DNA from: Caenorhabditis elegans
Lineage: Eukaryota > Nematoda > Chromadorea > Rhabditida > Rhabditidae
NCBI RefSeq assembly: GCF_000002985.6
Contig: NC_003284.9
Span: 7,812,001-7,876,000, forward strand
DNA: 64,000 bases
Direction: 5' to 3'
Positions 1-15,193 of this stretch are shown here, piece after piece. Below the pieces are notes generated by a model that did not search any database, had not been told where the DNA came from, and saw nothing but the letters and a program-made list of their open reading frames with translations. Positions within the stretch are counted from its first letter, which is position 1, and each line of letters starts with the position of its first letter. The position numbers were made by a program, and so were the translations under genes.

Positions 1-2871
1 AGTTGGCTGTTATGGTTGTCTCCTTTCTTGATTCTACTCAACCATCAAAAATATTTCCTTATCAATTTGTAGAAAAATTGGAGTTTGTTCTCTTTTTTCC
101 CTCCATACACGGAGCATTCTACCAAAGAGAAAAACGTTTTCATTAACCACATTTCGTTTTGTCCAAATATTTTTATATGCTGTCGCATAGATATGCACAT
201 TCTAAGAGCATGCTAGAAACTTATGAGTGTTCTGTGATCTCTTGATTTTCAATACCTTAATTGGATTATGCTCAATGATCTCGAGCCCTTCCACTGATGT
301 GCAAAATATGTTTAGTTTCACCCATGGTAAACCACTATGCTGGACAGACAACTGATCAGTTTTGTAAATCAAAAGAACGCTTTGATACGAATAATCTGAA
401 CATCAGGGGTTTTATCAGTTTGCAACGTCGACGAAATAGGCGAAAAGGGAGAATATGCATTTTTGTTCAAATATTTAGCAAGAGCACTGAAAATTTGAAA
501 AACATTTTTCTTTGTTTCAAGCGTTTTCTGAAATTCGCAATAAAAACAGTTGTTATGAACTTGTGATCGGTTTGAAGTTTCAGTCACATTTAGGTTTTTG
601 TATTTACAATGAACTTTTAAGTCTACTCACAATTGTTTTCTTTTCTATTGTTGAAGTTATTACATTTTGTCTAGACTTCTTCATTATTGTTCAACTCATT
701 GAGCCTGGGTCACATCAGAATTTAATTCAAAACGTGATGATTGTCTCTGTAGGCTGTCATTGCCCAATTCGCAGTAATCCTTGATATTCCCACCTCTGCG
801 CTCCCTTCCTAACTGGATTGATCATTCACATCATCCTCACGTTCTCCTTGCTCCTCACATGCGTCAATGAGAATAAGAAGTAAACGAAAAAGAAAATGAG
901 ATGAGATGGTGAAACCGGATGAGAAAAAATAAAATAAAAGAAAAAAAAGGAATGTAGGAAAAATGTGTACATGTTCAATCGACCCCCATCTTTTTTTTCT
1001 CTTTCTCCATTTTTTACTTTCGCCTTTCATTCAATGTGTCTTTGCTTTTCCTGCATCCATGTCCGTCAGTCCCTCACAGAAACCTCCCTTGTCGTTCTCC
1101 ACTCCGGACCTTCTGCCCCTTCTAAAAATAACTGAGAGACCTTTGAGATGAGGATTTCTTTAGATGTGGGACATGAGAGACGTCTGCGCCACACTTGGAC
1201 CTTTTCCACATACACACTTGCCTTTTTGTCTGTCTATCCGCACAGCTAACCAAACAGAACCACTTTTTTGCCCGAATAATGACCATTTTCAAGCTCTCAA
1301 TTTATGTTCTTCCCAGCTGTCCAGAAAAGGTTGTAATTTCTCTTTTATTTACGCCCACTTTTTCTAAATTATTGGGTTGGGCGATTTTTTTGAGATTTCG
1401 ACAAGATGCGATTTATATTTTTGAAAGTCTACTGAAGAGACGGGTTTTTTAAAGATTTTTATAATCTTAATATATCACAAACATTTGTATCAAAACTTTT
1501 TCAAAAGTCCAAATGTTTTGTAAATTATCAATTTACCAAATTTTGGGTTTAAAGTTTTCAAAAATCTAAAAGCTCATTTTATACTTTCTAACCTTTACCA
1601 ACATTTTAGGTTGAGTCCCTATGTTTATTTGAAATAACATTTAAGGAACTTGTGTTCTTCTTCAAGTTTCTTGAAACCAGTGTACGACTAGAATAATTCG
1701 CATTTTTTAGTTGCATTTTAAATGAGTAGTGTTGCTAGCTTTTTAAAACTTAATATATAGTTGTGAAGCGTATTCTACTTTAATCATTTATTGTTTTTTT
1801 TAAATTTTTATTTTTTTTTTTATTGAACCTTTATTTGATTGTTCCCTAAGCATTCCTAGAAAAGTGGAAATTTGATTTTTGAACATTGTACTTAAACAAA
1901 AAAGCAAGAAGCTCTCATTAATGATAGGTGCGCAAACGCACTCCAACCTAATCCGCGACATAATTTTCCCCCATGTACATATATCACGTTCTCTCACAAT
2001 AAACCTCTGACAGGCCTAACCAATGTCTAGAAAAATGTGTTTTTTCTTCAGTTTATTTTATGGCCATGTTGTTGCAAGCATTGCATTTTATTTTACTTGC
2101 TAAAAAAATTTGACCAATGTTTCTGAACTGTAAGTTCAAGAAATTGAAGAAAGTTTATGCACCCGAAAAATTACTAAGTCTTCTCCCAAAGCGTTCTTTC
2201 ATGTTTTTCAAGCATCTAAGACAAGCTGACGAAAGCAATGATGTTTTCGAATCTAACGGCTTCTTGGTTATTCAATTATTAGTCGGATAACTTTATTCAA
2301 TTCATTTTGTGGTGTGAGCTATTTAGCTTTCAGCTTGCAGCTTTTGGTGTTTTCTCCAAGTAATAGTTCGAAGCCCGGTATTTTTTTAAATAGAAAATTT
2401 ACAGAGATGCTAACTCCCACTTCTACTAACCTTTTTTTTAAGTTGAAAGCTCAATGCGTTTACCTTTTTATCTGAGATGATTAATATTTTAATTTTATTT
2501 GAACCAGTATTATTAGACGAAGATATATTTTTCAATTACTTATTTGATTTTTTCTCTTCAGACAGTTTATATTTTCTAAACCTTTTTGGTTTTTTATAAA
2601 CATGAGCTTTTAACTTTGTTGAAGCTTGAGAAACTTTTAATTTTTCATGAAATATAACTTATTTTATGTTTCAACGTCTCGAATATCTTTCCCCTCTTTT
2701 AAATACTTTTACTTTTTTCTCGTTTTGCATATGACTCATCTACTTGCTGGAATGCAAAAAAGTATGATGAACAATTTTTAGGGTGAGGTTAGTAGAATAC
2801 AAGTACTGCAGACACAATATACAATACCTTTCCACAAATGGAAGATTGTGTCTGTGTGTATGAGATGAAAT

Positions 2872-2990
2872 AGATAGAGAGAGAAAGAGAGAAAGAGAGA
2901 GTGGCGAGTGTAGAAAGTAACATTTAACAGAAAACGGCATTGAAAGATAGAGAGAGAGAGATGCAGAGAGGCAAAGTGATAGAGAGATGG
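2872..2990. repeat. GA-rich microsatellite tracts
   Basis: Runs of GAGAGA and GAAAGAGA units occur at about 2872-2901 and again at 2946-2990, separated by non-repetitive DNA. The pattern is a simple imperfect (GA)n repeat seen directly in the sequence. The open frame on the opposite strand rich in Ser and Leu is a by-product of this repeat. Confidence 0.8.
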
Positions 2991-3054
2991 AGGAATAGTG
3001 GTGTCCTGCGTAACTTTTGTCGTCGTTTCTTATCACTTGTTTACGTGCACAGTG

Positions 3055-3076
3055 CCCCCCCCCCCCCCCCCCCCCC
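3055..3076. repeat. 22-bp C homopolymer (poly-G on the - strand)
   Basis: An uninterrupted run of 22 C residues lies in non-coding DNA upstream of sek-1, so the - strand carries a 22-G tract. Long G tracts in C. elegans are known to need the FANCJ-like helicase DOG-1 for stable replication and can fold as G-quadruplexes. Its exact length may vary between isolates or assemblies. Confidence 0.9.
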
Positions 3077-4726
3077 GATGATCAACATTTTTTTGTGAAC
3101 AGACAACAACATTTTGAAAGGTGATTTCAACGAATTATCTTGTTGAGAGCAAACGGGTCTGAAGCATATTCGTGGCTTAGCAATCTTATCAATTAATTGG
3201 TTTTCTTCCAAAAAATTGAGTAAATTGTATAGTTCTATAAGGTTTTTGTAACTGAACACTATAACTTAAAAGAATAACTAAAAATGTACATGCGTCCCGA
3301 AATACTTACAAAAATATTTGCGAACCCACACCGTCTAAATGATTCAACAAAAAAAGTTTCGCAATATTATACTATCAGGCAATTTTTGTAAAATCTGACC
3401 ATTACACATACGGGATTTCCTGAAATGTGTGGTCTTGCGAATTTCGCAACTTTTCATGACAAAAATGTGTTTGGTCACAAAAACGGTTTCTCGACACTTT
3501 TTCCGAAAAAAACGTTTGCACTTTTTCACTATTTTTAAATCTATGTTCTGCTTAATTTCATTTCCACTTTTCTCTTAAAACATTTGACAAAAACTATAAG
3601 TTCTGACTCCCAATACTTTTTTCGTCGTATTTCCCTTCCGTTAACTCACTCACTGCTCTAGTTCTCAATAACAATAAATCAAGCGCTCAGTTTTTTTCGA
3701 GTTTTTATGGGCCCTTTTTGGGGGAAATGAAGGATAAAACGATAAAAACTGCAAAAGTATACTAAAAATAGTAAATTGAAGTTTAAAAAATTTAATATTC
3801 CGAAAATTGAAAAAAAAAACCCCATGTTATATGAGTTACTTGCCGCCCACCCACGGAAATTATTTATTTCTGCGTTAGTCATGCAACTAGTAAGAAGATC
3901 CCGCGGAACCATGAGTTTTTCTTTGTGATATTTCCAAATTCAGTATCTCCAATTAAATGATTCACACTTCGTTTTCTCCCTGCTTTATAAATGACTCAGC
4001 TATTCATGGCAGCTCCATCTTGCTCCTCCTCCCCAGCTTCCATGTTGCACTTGTTCACATCACATCCCATAAAAATTCATGCACCCGCTCCAAGGTTACT
4101 ATTGGTTCCCAGTGACAACACCAACAAAAACGGATTTCGGTTCTCGTTTTGGTCTGGCACCTTGATTTCAATTTGAATTTTTACGACAACACATCCCGGG
4201 CAACGGTTTTTCGCTTTGTTTTCACATTAATTTTTTCTCACTGGGATGAAAATGGGGGCCCCTCTTTTTTCCCTTTTTCTATTTTTCTGCTTCCTACTCA
4301 CCAAATTGCTTCTGCTCTCTTCTCATTCTTCTATCTTTTCCTCACTTTTTTCCTATTCCTATTTTTCTTATTTCTTCTATTTTTCAACGATCTATTCCGC
4401 GTTTTTCTACAGAATTTCGTACTCTCATTCATCAAATCTGAGAACCCTCCGCCAGGAGAAAAAAAGAAGGAAAAAACGTGATTCCCAAATCTTTAATTAA
4501 AGGACCAGATTGATGGATAAGTAACGAAAGACCAACACTATCTATTTTACATTTAGATTCGAAAAAAGATTGAATGACACCTCTAAATTTTGTTCACAAA
4601 ACCGCGAAACCACCATTTGTATTCTTTATTGTCATTTTTCCTCATTTTTCGCTTTGTGAAAAATTTACCCACCGTATTTTTTGCTGAAATCCGTGTCTCT
4701 TGCTCTTTCCTTATCCTCATTTAATT

Positions 4727-4733
4727 TTTGCAG
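4727..4733 (+). promoter_or_regulatory. Probable trans-splice or leader 3' splice site of sek-1
   Basis: A TTTTTGCAG-type acceptor ends at 4733, 70 bases before the sek-1 ATG, with pyrimidine-rich DNA before it and no obvious coding donor upstream. In C. elegans this arrangement usually marks SL1 trans-splicing, or the end of a leader intron. The 5' untranslated region would then start at 4734. Confidence 0.55.
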
Positions 4734-4803
4734 ACGATCGCTGGTCGGCGAATTCTACAATTTATGTAGATCGGTGCGGAACGTCTCTCTAGAGTCTTAC
4801 ATC

Positions 4804-7800
4804 ATGGAGCGAAAAGGTAAGAAAAATCTCATTTACCTCAAATTTGCCAAAGCATCTAATTTCGACTTGTTGTAGGACGTGAGCGCAAGCTGCCGGGCAT
4901 GAAGATCGTGATGCCAACACCGGTCGAGACGCCCACAATGAATCTGGAAGACAGATGTCTTATCAAGTAAGTATTAGGTGATACCCGTGTCGGGTTTGAT
5001 ATTGAACACGTAAAGACGGCGCGGCGAATTATGTAATAATAATATAAGTATGAGAAATTTTTGATTGATGCAGATTGACAAACGAGTCCGAAGAGATTGA
5101 GATTGCCGCCACCGACCTCGTCGTACTCGAAGAACTTGGAAAAGGTGGATATGGGATTGTGGAGAAAATGCAGCACAGGCAGAGCGGGATAATTATGGCG
5201 GTAAAAGTGAGTATCACAACAAGAACAGTTTGAAAAAATTAACTATGTACATATGTTTGGTAATTCACCAAAAGCGGTTTTTTCAAAAAAATGTTTCATT
5301 TTTTCGTAACTTTTCAAAAAGTAACTAAATTCAAATTCCTATTTGGCTGGTGCACTAATAAATAGGCAATTTGTATAAATTTAAGATATTCATAAAATAC
5401 TTTTCTTTAATTAGGGAAAAACTATTCTAATTTGAATGCAACGTGTCATTTTTCACATACAATAGTTATTCAAAAGCAAATGCAAGTTAGCAAGATGAAG
5501 ATTATTGAATTTAGGTGTGACTGCAAAAATAATAGTTAGTCTTCATTGCCAACGGAAAGCATTTCCATTTTTTGAAGGGCGCCGTGTGAGACGACACACT
5601 GATTGCCTTTTGGCTGTCGGCACACGCGCCCACACGTCACCTTTGAAAAGTTGGTGTATAAATTAAAATTTTCGTGAACAAAGGTAAATTATGGAAGTGA
5701 AGAAATGAGAATTTGAGGATAGGATTTCAAACGCAGGTCACTCGTTTCTGATATGATGAAAAAAATCTTTTTTTTTTTGAAAAGGAACATGAGAAATAGA
5801 TTCAAAGTAGCTTGATATCAAACATTTATGGAATGTATTGAGATTTATCAATACTTACTGATTTCAAAAATTCATTTTCATCCATACACTAGAATAAGTG
5901 ACTAGGTGATTGTACATCAATATGTATGTTAATAGGACATACCAACAATAAGAACAGTCTGTGACGCGGAAATTTTCCATAAAAAAGGTCACTTCATAGA
6001 TTTCATATGTTGAACTTTCACTAGAACATATTGCAAATACTTCATATGTAGTTGTGGCAAAGTTCAAGATTAAAGTAAATACAACATGTAAATGGAAAAC
6101 TGATCTGACCAAAAAATGTTTTCAAATCACGAATATTTAAATTCTCAATATAAAAATTAATCGAAACTACAGATTTAAATACTAAAAAAAAATTATAAAT
6201 TAAATATTACTGGTTTGAACCGAGACTTAAGCAAATCGCGTATTGAAAAAAATAAAAAATGAATTTTCAAACTAAATCGAATTTATCTTTTAAATTGATC
6301 CTAAGCAAATTTCATTTTCTTACAGCGAATCAAATCATCAATCAACGATCAATCTCAAAAGCAGATGCTCAACGAGCTAGACGCGTGCAGGAGAAGTGAT
6401 TGCTGTCCGCAAATGGTACGGTTCTATGGAGCAATGTTTCGCGAAGGTGATGTCTGGATTTGCATGGAAGTGATGGACACGTCGCTGGACAAATTTTACC
6501 GGCACGCATACAAAATTGGCAAACACATTCCAGAGCCGTTTATTGGGAAAATGGCTCTGTCGGTCATTGAAGGACTCAACTTTATGAAAGAGCAACTGAA
6601 TTTGATTCATCGAGACGTGAAACCGTCGAACATTCTGTTAAATCGACATGGACAAGTCAAGATTTGCGATTTTGGAATTTCAGGTCACTTGACAAACAGC
6701 ATGGCCAAGGTACGGAAAATCGATAAAAATGAGACCTCTATTAAAAAAATGAAATGCAATTTTATTTGCCGAATGATGTCATGCCAATCAGAGTTATCTT
6801 TCAATTTCATCATGACCGGGAAGAAAAATTTCAAAATATATATAGTGTTTCGATTTACAGACTGTACAAGCCGGATGCAAACCTTACATGCCACCAGAGA
6901 GAATTGATGGAGAGACTAAGTCAGCCTATGATGTGAGAGCTGATGTATGGAGTTTGGGTATAACAATAATTGAAATCGCCGTTGGCACCCATCCCTACGC
7001 AAATTGGAAAACCCCATTTGAACAATTGAAACAGGTTGTGAAAGAGCCGCCACCAAAATTGCCGATGGAAAGTGGTTTTAGTGTTGATTGTCAGTACTTT
7101 GTCAAGAGATGGTGAGTTTTTTGGAGTTTCTGGGTGTGGAGTTGGGAAGAGTATGAAAATTTGCAAATTGCAGTCTTGAAAAGGATTACAATGAACGTCC
7201 CAAATATCCGGAATTATTGGCGATGCCGTTTATGGAGCAGGCAAGAAATGAGAAGCAATTTAGTATGGCTCGGTTTATCAATGAGGTAAGATTTGCTGCT
7301 ATCAAAAAGACAATTTTTTTGCTGAAAAATTGAGAAAAACAATCTGTAAATAAATGGGTAAAATTAAATTAAATGTTTATTAATTTCTCCATTTAAATGA
7401 AACGTGAAATTGATTTTTAATTTTTAGGCTTAAAAATTGTTGTCTAAGTATAATTGTCCTCCTAAGCCTTAAAATACAAAAGAGTTTTATTTTCTATGTC
7501 TAAAAATTCAAGTTTAGCGTTAAAATTTTTGGACGATAGCTTTTAGTGAAAATCGGTATTTTGTTACAAAACACTTTATTGTAGAAACTAAACACTTTAA
7601 AATAAATTGAAAATTGGTGAATGATGTCAATTTTGTGAAGTGTGCTTAAATTGCTTTAAGAAATAACAAAAATGCAAAATAAGTGCAATAAAAAAACAAT
7701 CAAAAAGTCAGGTTATTTCTGAGAAATTTCGAAGAGTAAAAAATGTTGTCAAAAAATCAGTTCGGTACATCAGCAAAGAAAAGTATAGATCAACTTCAAA

Positions 7801-8063
7801 ACATCACCAAAACTTAGCATGTACAGTTTGTTTCCAGCAGGACCAACTTACAGTAAAAGCACCACTGAATGTTATTTTTTATAATTTTTTGTATTTTAAT
7901 CTGAAAATCGTTTTATATCTGACAATCTTGAATCTTACTAAGGTCCGATGGGCACCTTCTGACGGTTCCCTAGTTAGGTAAAAACTATGCTAGATTTGCG
8001 AAAAATTGCAAAAACTTCTGAATTCATTCATTGCAGATTCTCGACACTGTTTGGCGACGATGA
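4804..8063 (+). CDS. sek-1: SEK-1, MAP kinase kinase (MKK3/6 type) of the p38 pathway
   Basis: Seven exons join in frame: 4804-4816, 4876-4966, 5074-5206, 6326-6709, 6861-7111, 7174-7285 and 8037-8063, giving 336 residues. The protein is a cytoplasmic dual-specificity kinase acting below the MAP3K NSY-1 and phosphorylating the p38 kinase PMK-1 in innate immunity, stress and neuronal fate (family and species knowledge). Visible motifs are an N-terminal docking site (RKLPGMKIVMPTP, about residues 8-20), glycine loop GKGGYG (57-62), catalytic lysine in MAVK (79), HRDVKPSN (174-181), DFG (194-196) and an activation loop SMAKT with Ser204 and Thr208. The next segment, AGCKPYMPPERI, has MPPE where most kinases have APE. 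The C-terminal docking region ends in an exon that codes only eight residues. Introns 3 (1.1 kb) and 6 (0.75 kb) are long. The start is the first ATG after the leader acceptor. Confidence 0.95.
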
Positions 8064-8199
8064 GCATCGGGTGTGCCGAATGGCGAACAAGTCTTTTTCT
8101 AGTACGACACGTCTCAAATTGAGAATAGCGTTTTTTTGTACGCCTCGCTGGCCGTCAATGGAACATCGATATTTGTTGAATAATCAGCAACGTGGACGG

Positions 8200-8205
8200 A
8201 ATAAA
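8200..8205 (+). terminator. Probable polyadenylation signal of sek-1
   Basis: A canonical AATAAA lies about 137 bases after the sek-1 stop codon, a normal 3' untranslated length for this organism. Confidence 0.55.
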
Positions 8206-11200
8206 TTATCACTTCTTTTCCCTTTTTGTCAAATATTGAATTTTATGTTCTTATGTTTTGTTTATATCATATATCTCTCAGATTCCAATTATTTCTTTGC
8301 TTCTGGTAACCGTTTCTTTCCGAGTCAACCGCTTATCCTTATTTCATTTTCAATTTTATAGGAAATCTTTCTCTATCGCTTCTTTTTTCGTGTCTTCTCC
8401 TCGTAGTTATAATCAATCATCGGTGTTTTTCTACATTTTTTTTACGTTTAAATGTTCAAGTAGTTTATTAGCATCTGTGATTTTTATTTTCAAATGGTAG
8501 CTCATAATTTTCCAATCAAACTCGAAATGACCTAGTTGTTTTCTTAAATGATTTTAGTAGTCATTCCTATCTCATCTCATCAGACTTCTCATTTCAATTG
8601 TTTAACTTCTTCCTCTGCATATACAGTGCCATTTTCGATGTCAAATTCGTATTCAACATGGATTATTCTACTCTAGAAATCAAAAATGTATTCTATTGCA
8701 CCCCTCCTCCCGCATTTGTTTCATCTGTGGGTTAATAATGATATTTATAAATTGATGTGCTGTTACAAAAACGAAAACAATCAACATCACTTATCCTTCT
8801 TTCTATTTTTCTTCTTCTCTGGTCTTATGCGCTTATTCTCCTTATAACAGTTCTTGCCCAGAAAATCAGCGTACACGTTTCATTTTCTTTTCTGTTCGTT
8901 TTCTCCCCTAACTCAGACATTACAAATTTCTAAACGTTTTGTTTTCAATTACACCAACCATCCCCCACTTTTCTCCCTCACCCCATATCAAGGATATGAG
9001 TCTCTTTTGGTTTATATTGCTCGAGTAAAGATTTTTTTTTAATTCAGATAACGGTTAAATATCGTGAATTGATGTTGCAATGTCTTCCTGTTTCAGAGCT
9101 ATGTAAAAACTGACGCCAGTGATAAAATAATGTGGCAACCAGAGGAAGGAAAAATATAAGAATGTGAAAAAGCAAGTTTAGTTCAAATTTTTCAATAGTA
9201 AATCACACTACGACTTGATTGGGATAGTTGGTTTTGGTTGCTTTTCAAGATATTTATAAAAACGTTTTTTAAATTTTCCAATATATAAATAGAGAACGAG
9301 TGAATATCATTTTCCTTGTTTGAATTGCCATAATTGATAAATTGAAAATATCTGGAAAATAATATAAACAAAAAAGACCAAGAAATATAAATGTTTTGTT
9401 TCATTAAGGCACATCATGTACGGACTTCTATTTTACTATTATTTCTATCGTTTTCACCGGAGTTTGCTAAAGTTGCAAAATTCTTAAAAACAACTGATGC
9501 TTGTTTCAGAATTGCAACCGACACAACCGACAGCAAAGTTGCCAAAGCTTTCCCAATCATCAAGCATACATTTTTGTTGAACATAAACCTTGGAGTGTTT
9601 TCGTGAAACTTTGTTAGAAAAATTTTTTCATTAGAAGTGAAATGCTACTAACTTTCTGGATTGTTGACGCCGGGTTTGCCAGAGCTATCAAATATAAAAT
9701 TACGAGTGTGGTCACAGATGTCGAGCCACAAGATTCCCGGTGGTTGAGTATGAGCAGCCACAATACGTTTTTATATATATGATGTAACTTTTTGAAACAT
9801 GTTGAAACTTTTTGAATTTCAATAATAACAATTTTCTTTCTAAATATTGCAATTGACGTTGCAAAAAGTTTTCACTACATGAAGTGAGCAGTACCATTAT
9901 AAAAACAATAAATTTTCTTGAATCGGTACATGAAATTTTCAGTTTTGAGGATTTGAAAAATATGTAAATACGAAATATGAAGAATACATAAACCACAGAA
10001 ACATGATCAATTATCAAAACACGGATTTCATTAATTAAAACAGTAAATCAAGAATTCTTACTTAATCATATTTTAACAGCATTATAATTGTATTTCTCAC
10101 GAAAGGAAAGCTACAGCAGGAGGGAAAAAACAGTAAATTTGATTAAGTTGGGGAAAACCTATTTCTAAACCGTTCTGGTTCTTAAGGAAGTGGTATTGTC
10201 TGTGCGTTTTTCGCCTTAATGACAAAAAATTTCAATATGGCATATAAATTTTATATGATTTTCTCAATTTTGCAAAAAAAAATTCGATAAGGCAGAATTA
10301 CTTCCAATATCCCGCGCAAATGAATGACCTTGTTTTGACATTTTTTTTTTCGTTTTCCGGCTGTGTTAATCAATTTTTACTTGGTTTTTTGTTTATTTTG
10401 TAATTAAAACAAATGTTTTTCATAATTGCAGGCACTTCGTGATGAAAATTCGATTTAAAAATTCACCGAAACTGTAAAATTGTCCTAAAATCGATAATTC
10501 AACGTTTTAAAGACCTTTTTTGCAAAAAAAATGTCTGAATATTTGAAAAACTGTGTTTCAAGTCAATAATTGAAGTAAGAGAAAAAACAAAAATCTTGAA
10601 ACTAGGCATTCATGTGCACGAGAATTCGAAAATGATTCGGTCATTTTGATTTAATAGCAAATGTGAAAAAATGCATTAAAAAAAATTCAGAATAACTTTA
10701 TAATTGTTTTGCATTTTGGTATATTGAGTTGTTTTTGTCATTTAAAACAAAAAAAGTCACTTACGATACTAACTCATTTTTTAAAATTCAGGCTCTTTTC
10801 CAAAACCTACTTATTCCACAACCAACCTAACTAGTTATTTCAGTCGCATAAACAATTCAAATATTCAAATAGCTGTTCATTCAATTTTCTTGTTGATTTG
10901 ATTTTCTTTTCATTGATCCTCTATATGCATTTTTTTTCAATCTCGCTTTTGATTTGGATGAGCTCCCAGCTTCCATGTTCATCTTCTTATTTCTTATTTC
11001 CCTCTACACTTTTCATTTATTTTCAGTTTCTTACTTTTATGTGCATAGCCATATTATTTTTCTCTGAATACTCCACCCCACCACATTTTTGTGTGCCTCT
11101 AAAAGAAATCGATTGATGCGTTCCACATTTTTTTGCCTCGTGTTCTAGGCACGCTTTCCGTCTAACCAGATTCAAAAATCTACTCATATCGATGTAAACA

Positions 11201-11257
11201 GACGTCTCTGTCCAATTACGTATCTGCTCGCTCAAACACACGCGCTCTCGCACATTG
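8206..11257. other. Intergenic DNA between sek-1 and eef-1A.2
   Basis: Long T-rich and pyrimidine-rich stretches on the + strand (about 8530-8960 and 10890-11060) alternate with AT-rich DNA. Open frames of up to about 100 codons are of low complexity and show no coherent exon chain, so I call no gene. Regulatory DNA of eef-1A.2 probably occupies the right-hand end. Confidence 0.55.
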
Positions 11258-13267
<2,010 letters not shown>

Positions 13268-13558
13268 ACACTTGGGTCACTGCTTCCTTCATTCAACCTT
13301 CTCATGTTACTCCTTCGCTTATCTGTTATCCTGTTAACCCCCTCCCACCCATAGCTTGTAATATAACTTTCAAAACTCTAATTTTTTTGAGCATGGGTGC
13401 TCATTGTTCATCTCGTCCACGCAGCCTTTTGTACAAAAGTCGTGTGTTTGGGCAACACTTTTTTGTTTCAAAAAACCGTCCATCCAAAAAAACCTTCGCT
13501 ACGTATTTATTAAGGCTCGTTATGTTTTCCCCAAAACAAAGCGGTCTTCATCAAAAAT

Positions 13559-13564
13559 AATAAA
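13559..13564 (+). terminator. Probable polyadenylation signal of eef-1A.2
   Basis: AATAAA occurs about 290 bases after the stop codon. A second AATAAA at 13748-13753 is an alternative, so either or both may be used. Confidence 0.45.
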
Positions 13565-13601
13565 TACAGTTACTTGTACCATTTGATCATCACTAATGAC
13601 T

Positions 13602-13620
13602 CCCCCCGACCCCCCCCCCC
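13602..13620. repeat. Interrupted C runs downstream of eef-1A.2
   Basis: A run of six C residues, then GA, then eleven C residues lies just past the first poly(A) signal. It is a G-rich tract on the - strand and may be length-variable. Confidence 0.75.
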
Positions 13621-14621
13621 AATCCTCCCACTCCAAAAATCCTTTAAAAACTGTTATGTTAATATGTCATGCATTGTTTTGTCGCATTCTGTCATCCATC
13701 GTTTTGTTTCGAAAGTTTGTGTGCAAATAATTGACGATATATTCACAAATAAAAAATATTTTGTTATTGAACCAATTGTGTTGAGTCATCTGATGAAATA
13801 GATTGTCTCTCAATCTGCTTACTCCCAGCAATTTCTACAAACGATGCGAACAGATAAGATTGCATCTTCCCCATCGTTTTGGCATGCAAACCAACGTGGA
13901 TGACCTTGGACGAGTCGCTCTTTTCATTTACTATTTGATGATTGCTGCTCGGTCAGCGTGGAGGGTAGAAAGAGAAATAGGGTCGGACGTTTGGTGAAAA
14001 AGAGCGACGACAAATATTGGCCCATCACAGAGCACTCCGATTGATGCAGCGATAGGTCAATTTTTGTTTAAACTAGCGGAGCTACTACTTATTTCCGCAA
14101 AGTATGAACGAAAGGTGAGCAAGTCGTGAATGGTCGGAGATCAATCGTAGAGAGAAGATAAAAAGTCTGAATACGTTTGAGCTTCTAATTTCATTATAAC
14201 TTCCTGATTTGGGTGTTCTGCAAACTAAATATTAAATAAAAGGCGAGGCTAATTTTCAGTTCATCAAACGTTTGAAATCAACTAAATACACTTGATAAAA
14301 GGTTGAAAAGATTAGGGAAAATTGTGTTTGTTTTCCAATAGCCCGTTATTACGTGAAAAGTCAAAAGAAAGAGTACAACTTAAGGAACAAATGTTTGCAG
14401 TAATCTAATTTTAGTACTCAAGCGGGTTTGTTAAACTTTTAGGTCATTTTCCATTCTAACTTCAAGGGATTCATAGCTTCAGTTTAATGTTTTGAAAAAA
14501 AATCTGATTTTGCACAGGAGTCATGTGGCATTGGTGTTTCATTGTCATAGGAAAATTAAACCCGGCAAAAGTGTTCCGAAATAAATATTAATCGAACGAG
14601 CAATCTGCAAAATGGGGAAAA

Positions 14622-15074
14622 TTGTTATTTCCACTATTTGCAGTGTTTTGTTTTCAAATGCAAATCTGTAAAATTCTTCCAACGTCTGCAATACAACTAT
14701 TAATTCTATGTGCATTGTATACTTTTTTGAGTTTTCCACCGCCGCTTTCGTCCAAGGTCATTTGTGACAATCTCCATTCCATTCTCTTCTATATTTCAGT
14801 TCGCAGCAGTTTCTTCAATGTCAATGCCACTTTTCATGTAGGCGGTGTATTATGTCGCTTTCCCAAAAGTAGTAACTGTGGTGACCTCTTCTTTGAGTTC
14901 AAATGGTGCGTTATGGCCACCTTTATTTTTATTCTGTTCGCCAATGCAGCGGTAATTGAACACTATCGGAGAGAAGTGAGAGATAAGGGTCAATCTGCAG
15001 TAAATCAGACACTTGGTCTCACACAGCAATATGAGGGGATTTATTGCAATTATTACGGACAGTTTGCAAGATAA
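14622..15074 (+). CDS. Doubtful open frame, possible small gene or fragment
   Basis: A 150-codon frame lies between the convergent eef-1A.2 and sul-3. Its 5' half is hydrophobic and low-complexity. A good acceptor (TATATTTCAG ending near 14801) precedes a more coding-like 3' part ending in YCNYYGQFAR. An ATG at 14914 within that part starts a short hydrophobic segment resembling a signal peptide. I recognise no family and cannot place convincing donor sites, so chance remains likely. RNA-seq reads spanning the acceptor would decide. Confidence 0.15.
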   Translation: MLFPLFAVFCFQMQICKILPTSAIQLLILCALYTFLSFPPPLSSKVICDNLHSILFYISVRSSFFNVNATFHVGGVLCRFPKSSNCGDLFFEFKWCVMATFIFILFANAAVIEHYRREVRDKGQSAVNQTLGLTQQYEGIYCNYYGQFAR

Positions 15075-15097
15075 TATATGTGAAGAGTGACATTATC

Positions 15098-15103
15098 TTT
15101 TAT
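15098..15103 (-). terminator. Probable polyadenylation signal of sul-3
   Basis: On the - strand AATAAA appears about 91 bases after the sul-3 stop codon. Confidence 0.55.
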
Positions 15104-15193
15104 TAATTCATTCAAAAATGGCATCGGTTCATTTGGAATATACCCATTAAAAAGTACCTTGAGTAAAGTGAGCATAATTATGAGATTCTGGCT

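Larger units (their letters stand above)
1..4726. other. Non-coding upstream region of sek-1
   Basis: No exon chain with splice signals and sustained coding character is visible on either strand. The sequence is AT-rich with scattered homopolymer runs. Two stretches (about 780-1135 and 3990-4450) are strongly pyrimidine-rich on the + strand. The second lies just before the sek-1 leader and could belong to its promoter or outron, which is inference. The short open frames here are low-complexity and lack a plausible splice context. Confidence 0.6.

Noticed and set aside
2740..3036. 98-codon Ser/Leu-rich frame on the - strand
   Set aside because: Produced by the GA microsatellites; the repeated SLSLSL pattern is not a protein signal.
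8854..9606. Short + strand frames downstream of sek-1
   Set aside because: They lie in T-rich DNA beyond the likely poly(A) site, have no coherent exon chain, and their content is Phe/Leu/Ser-biased.
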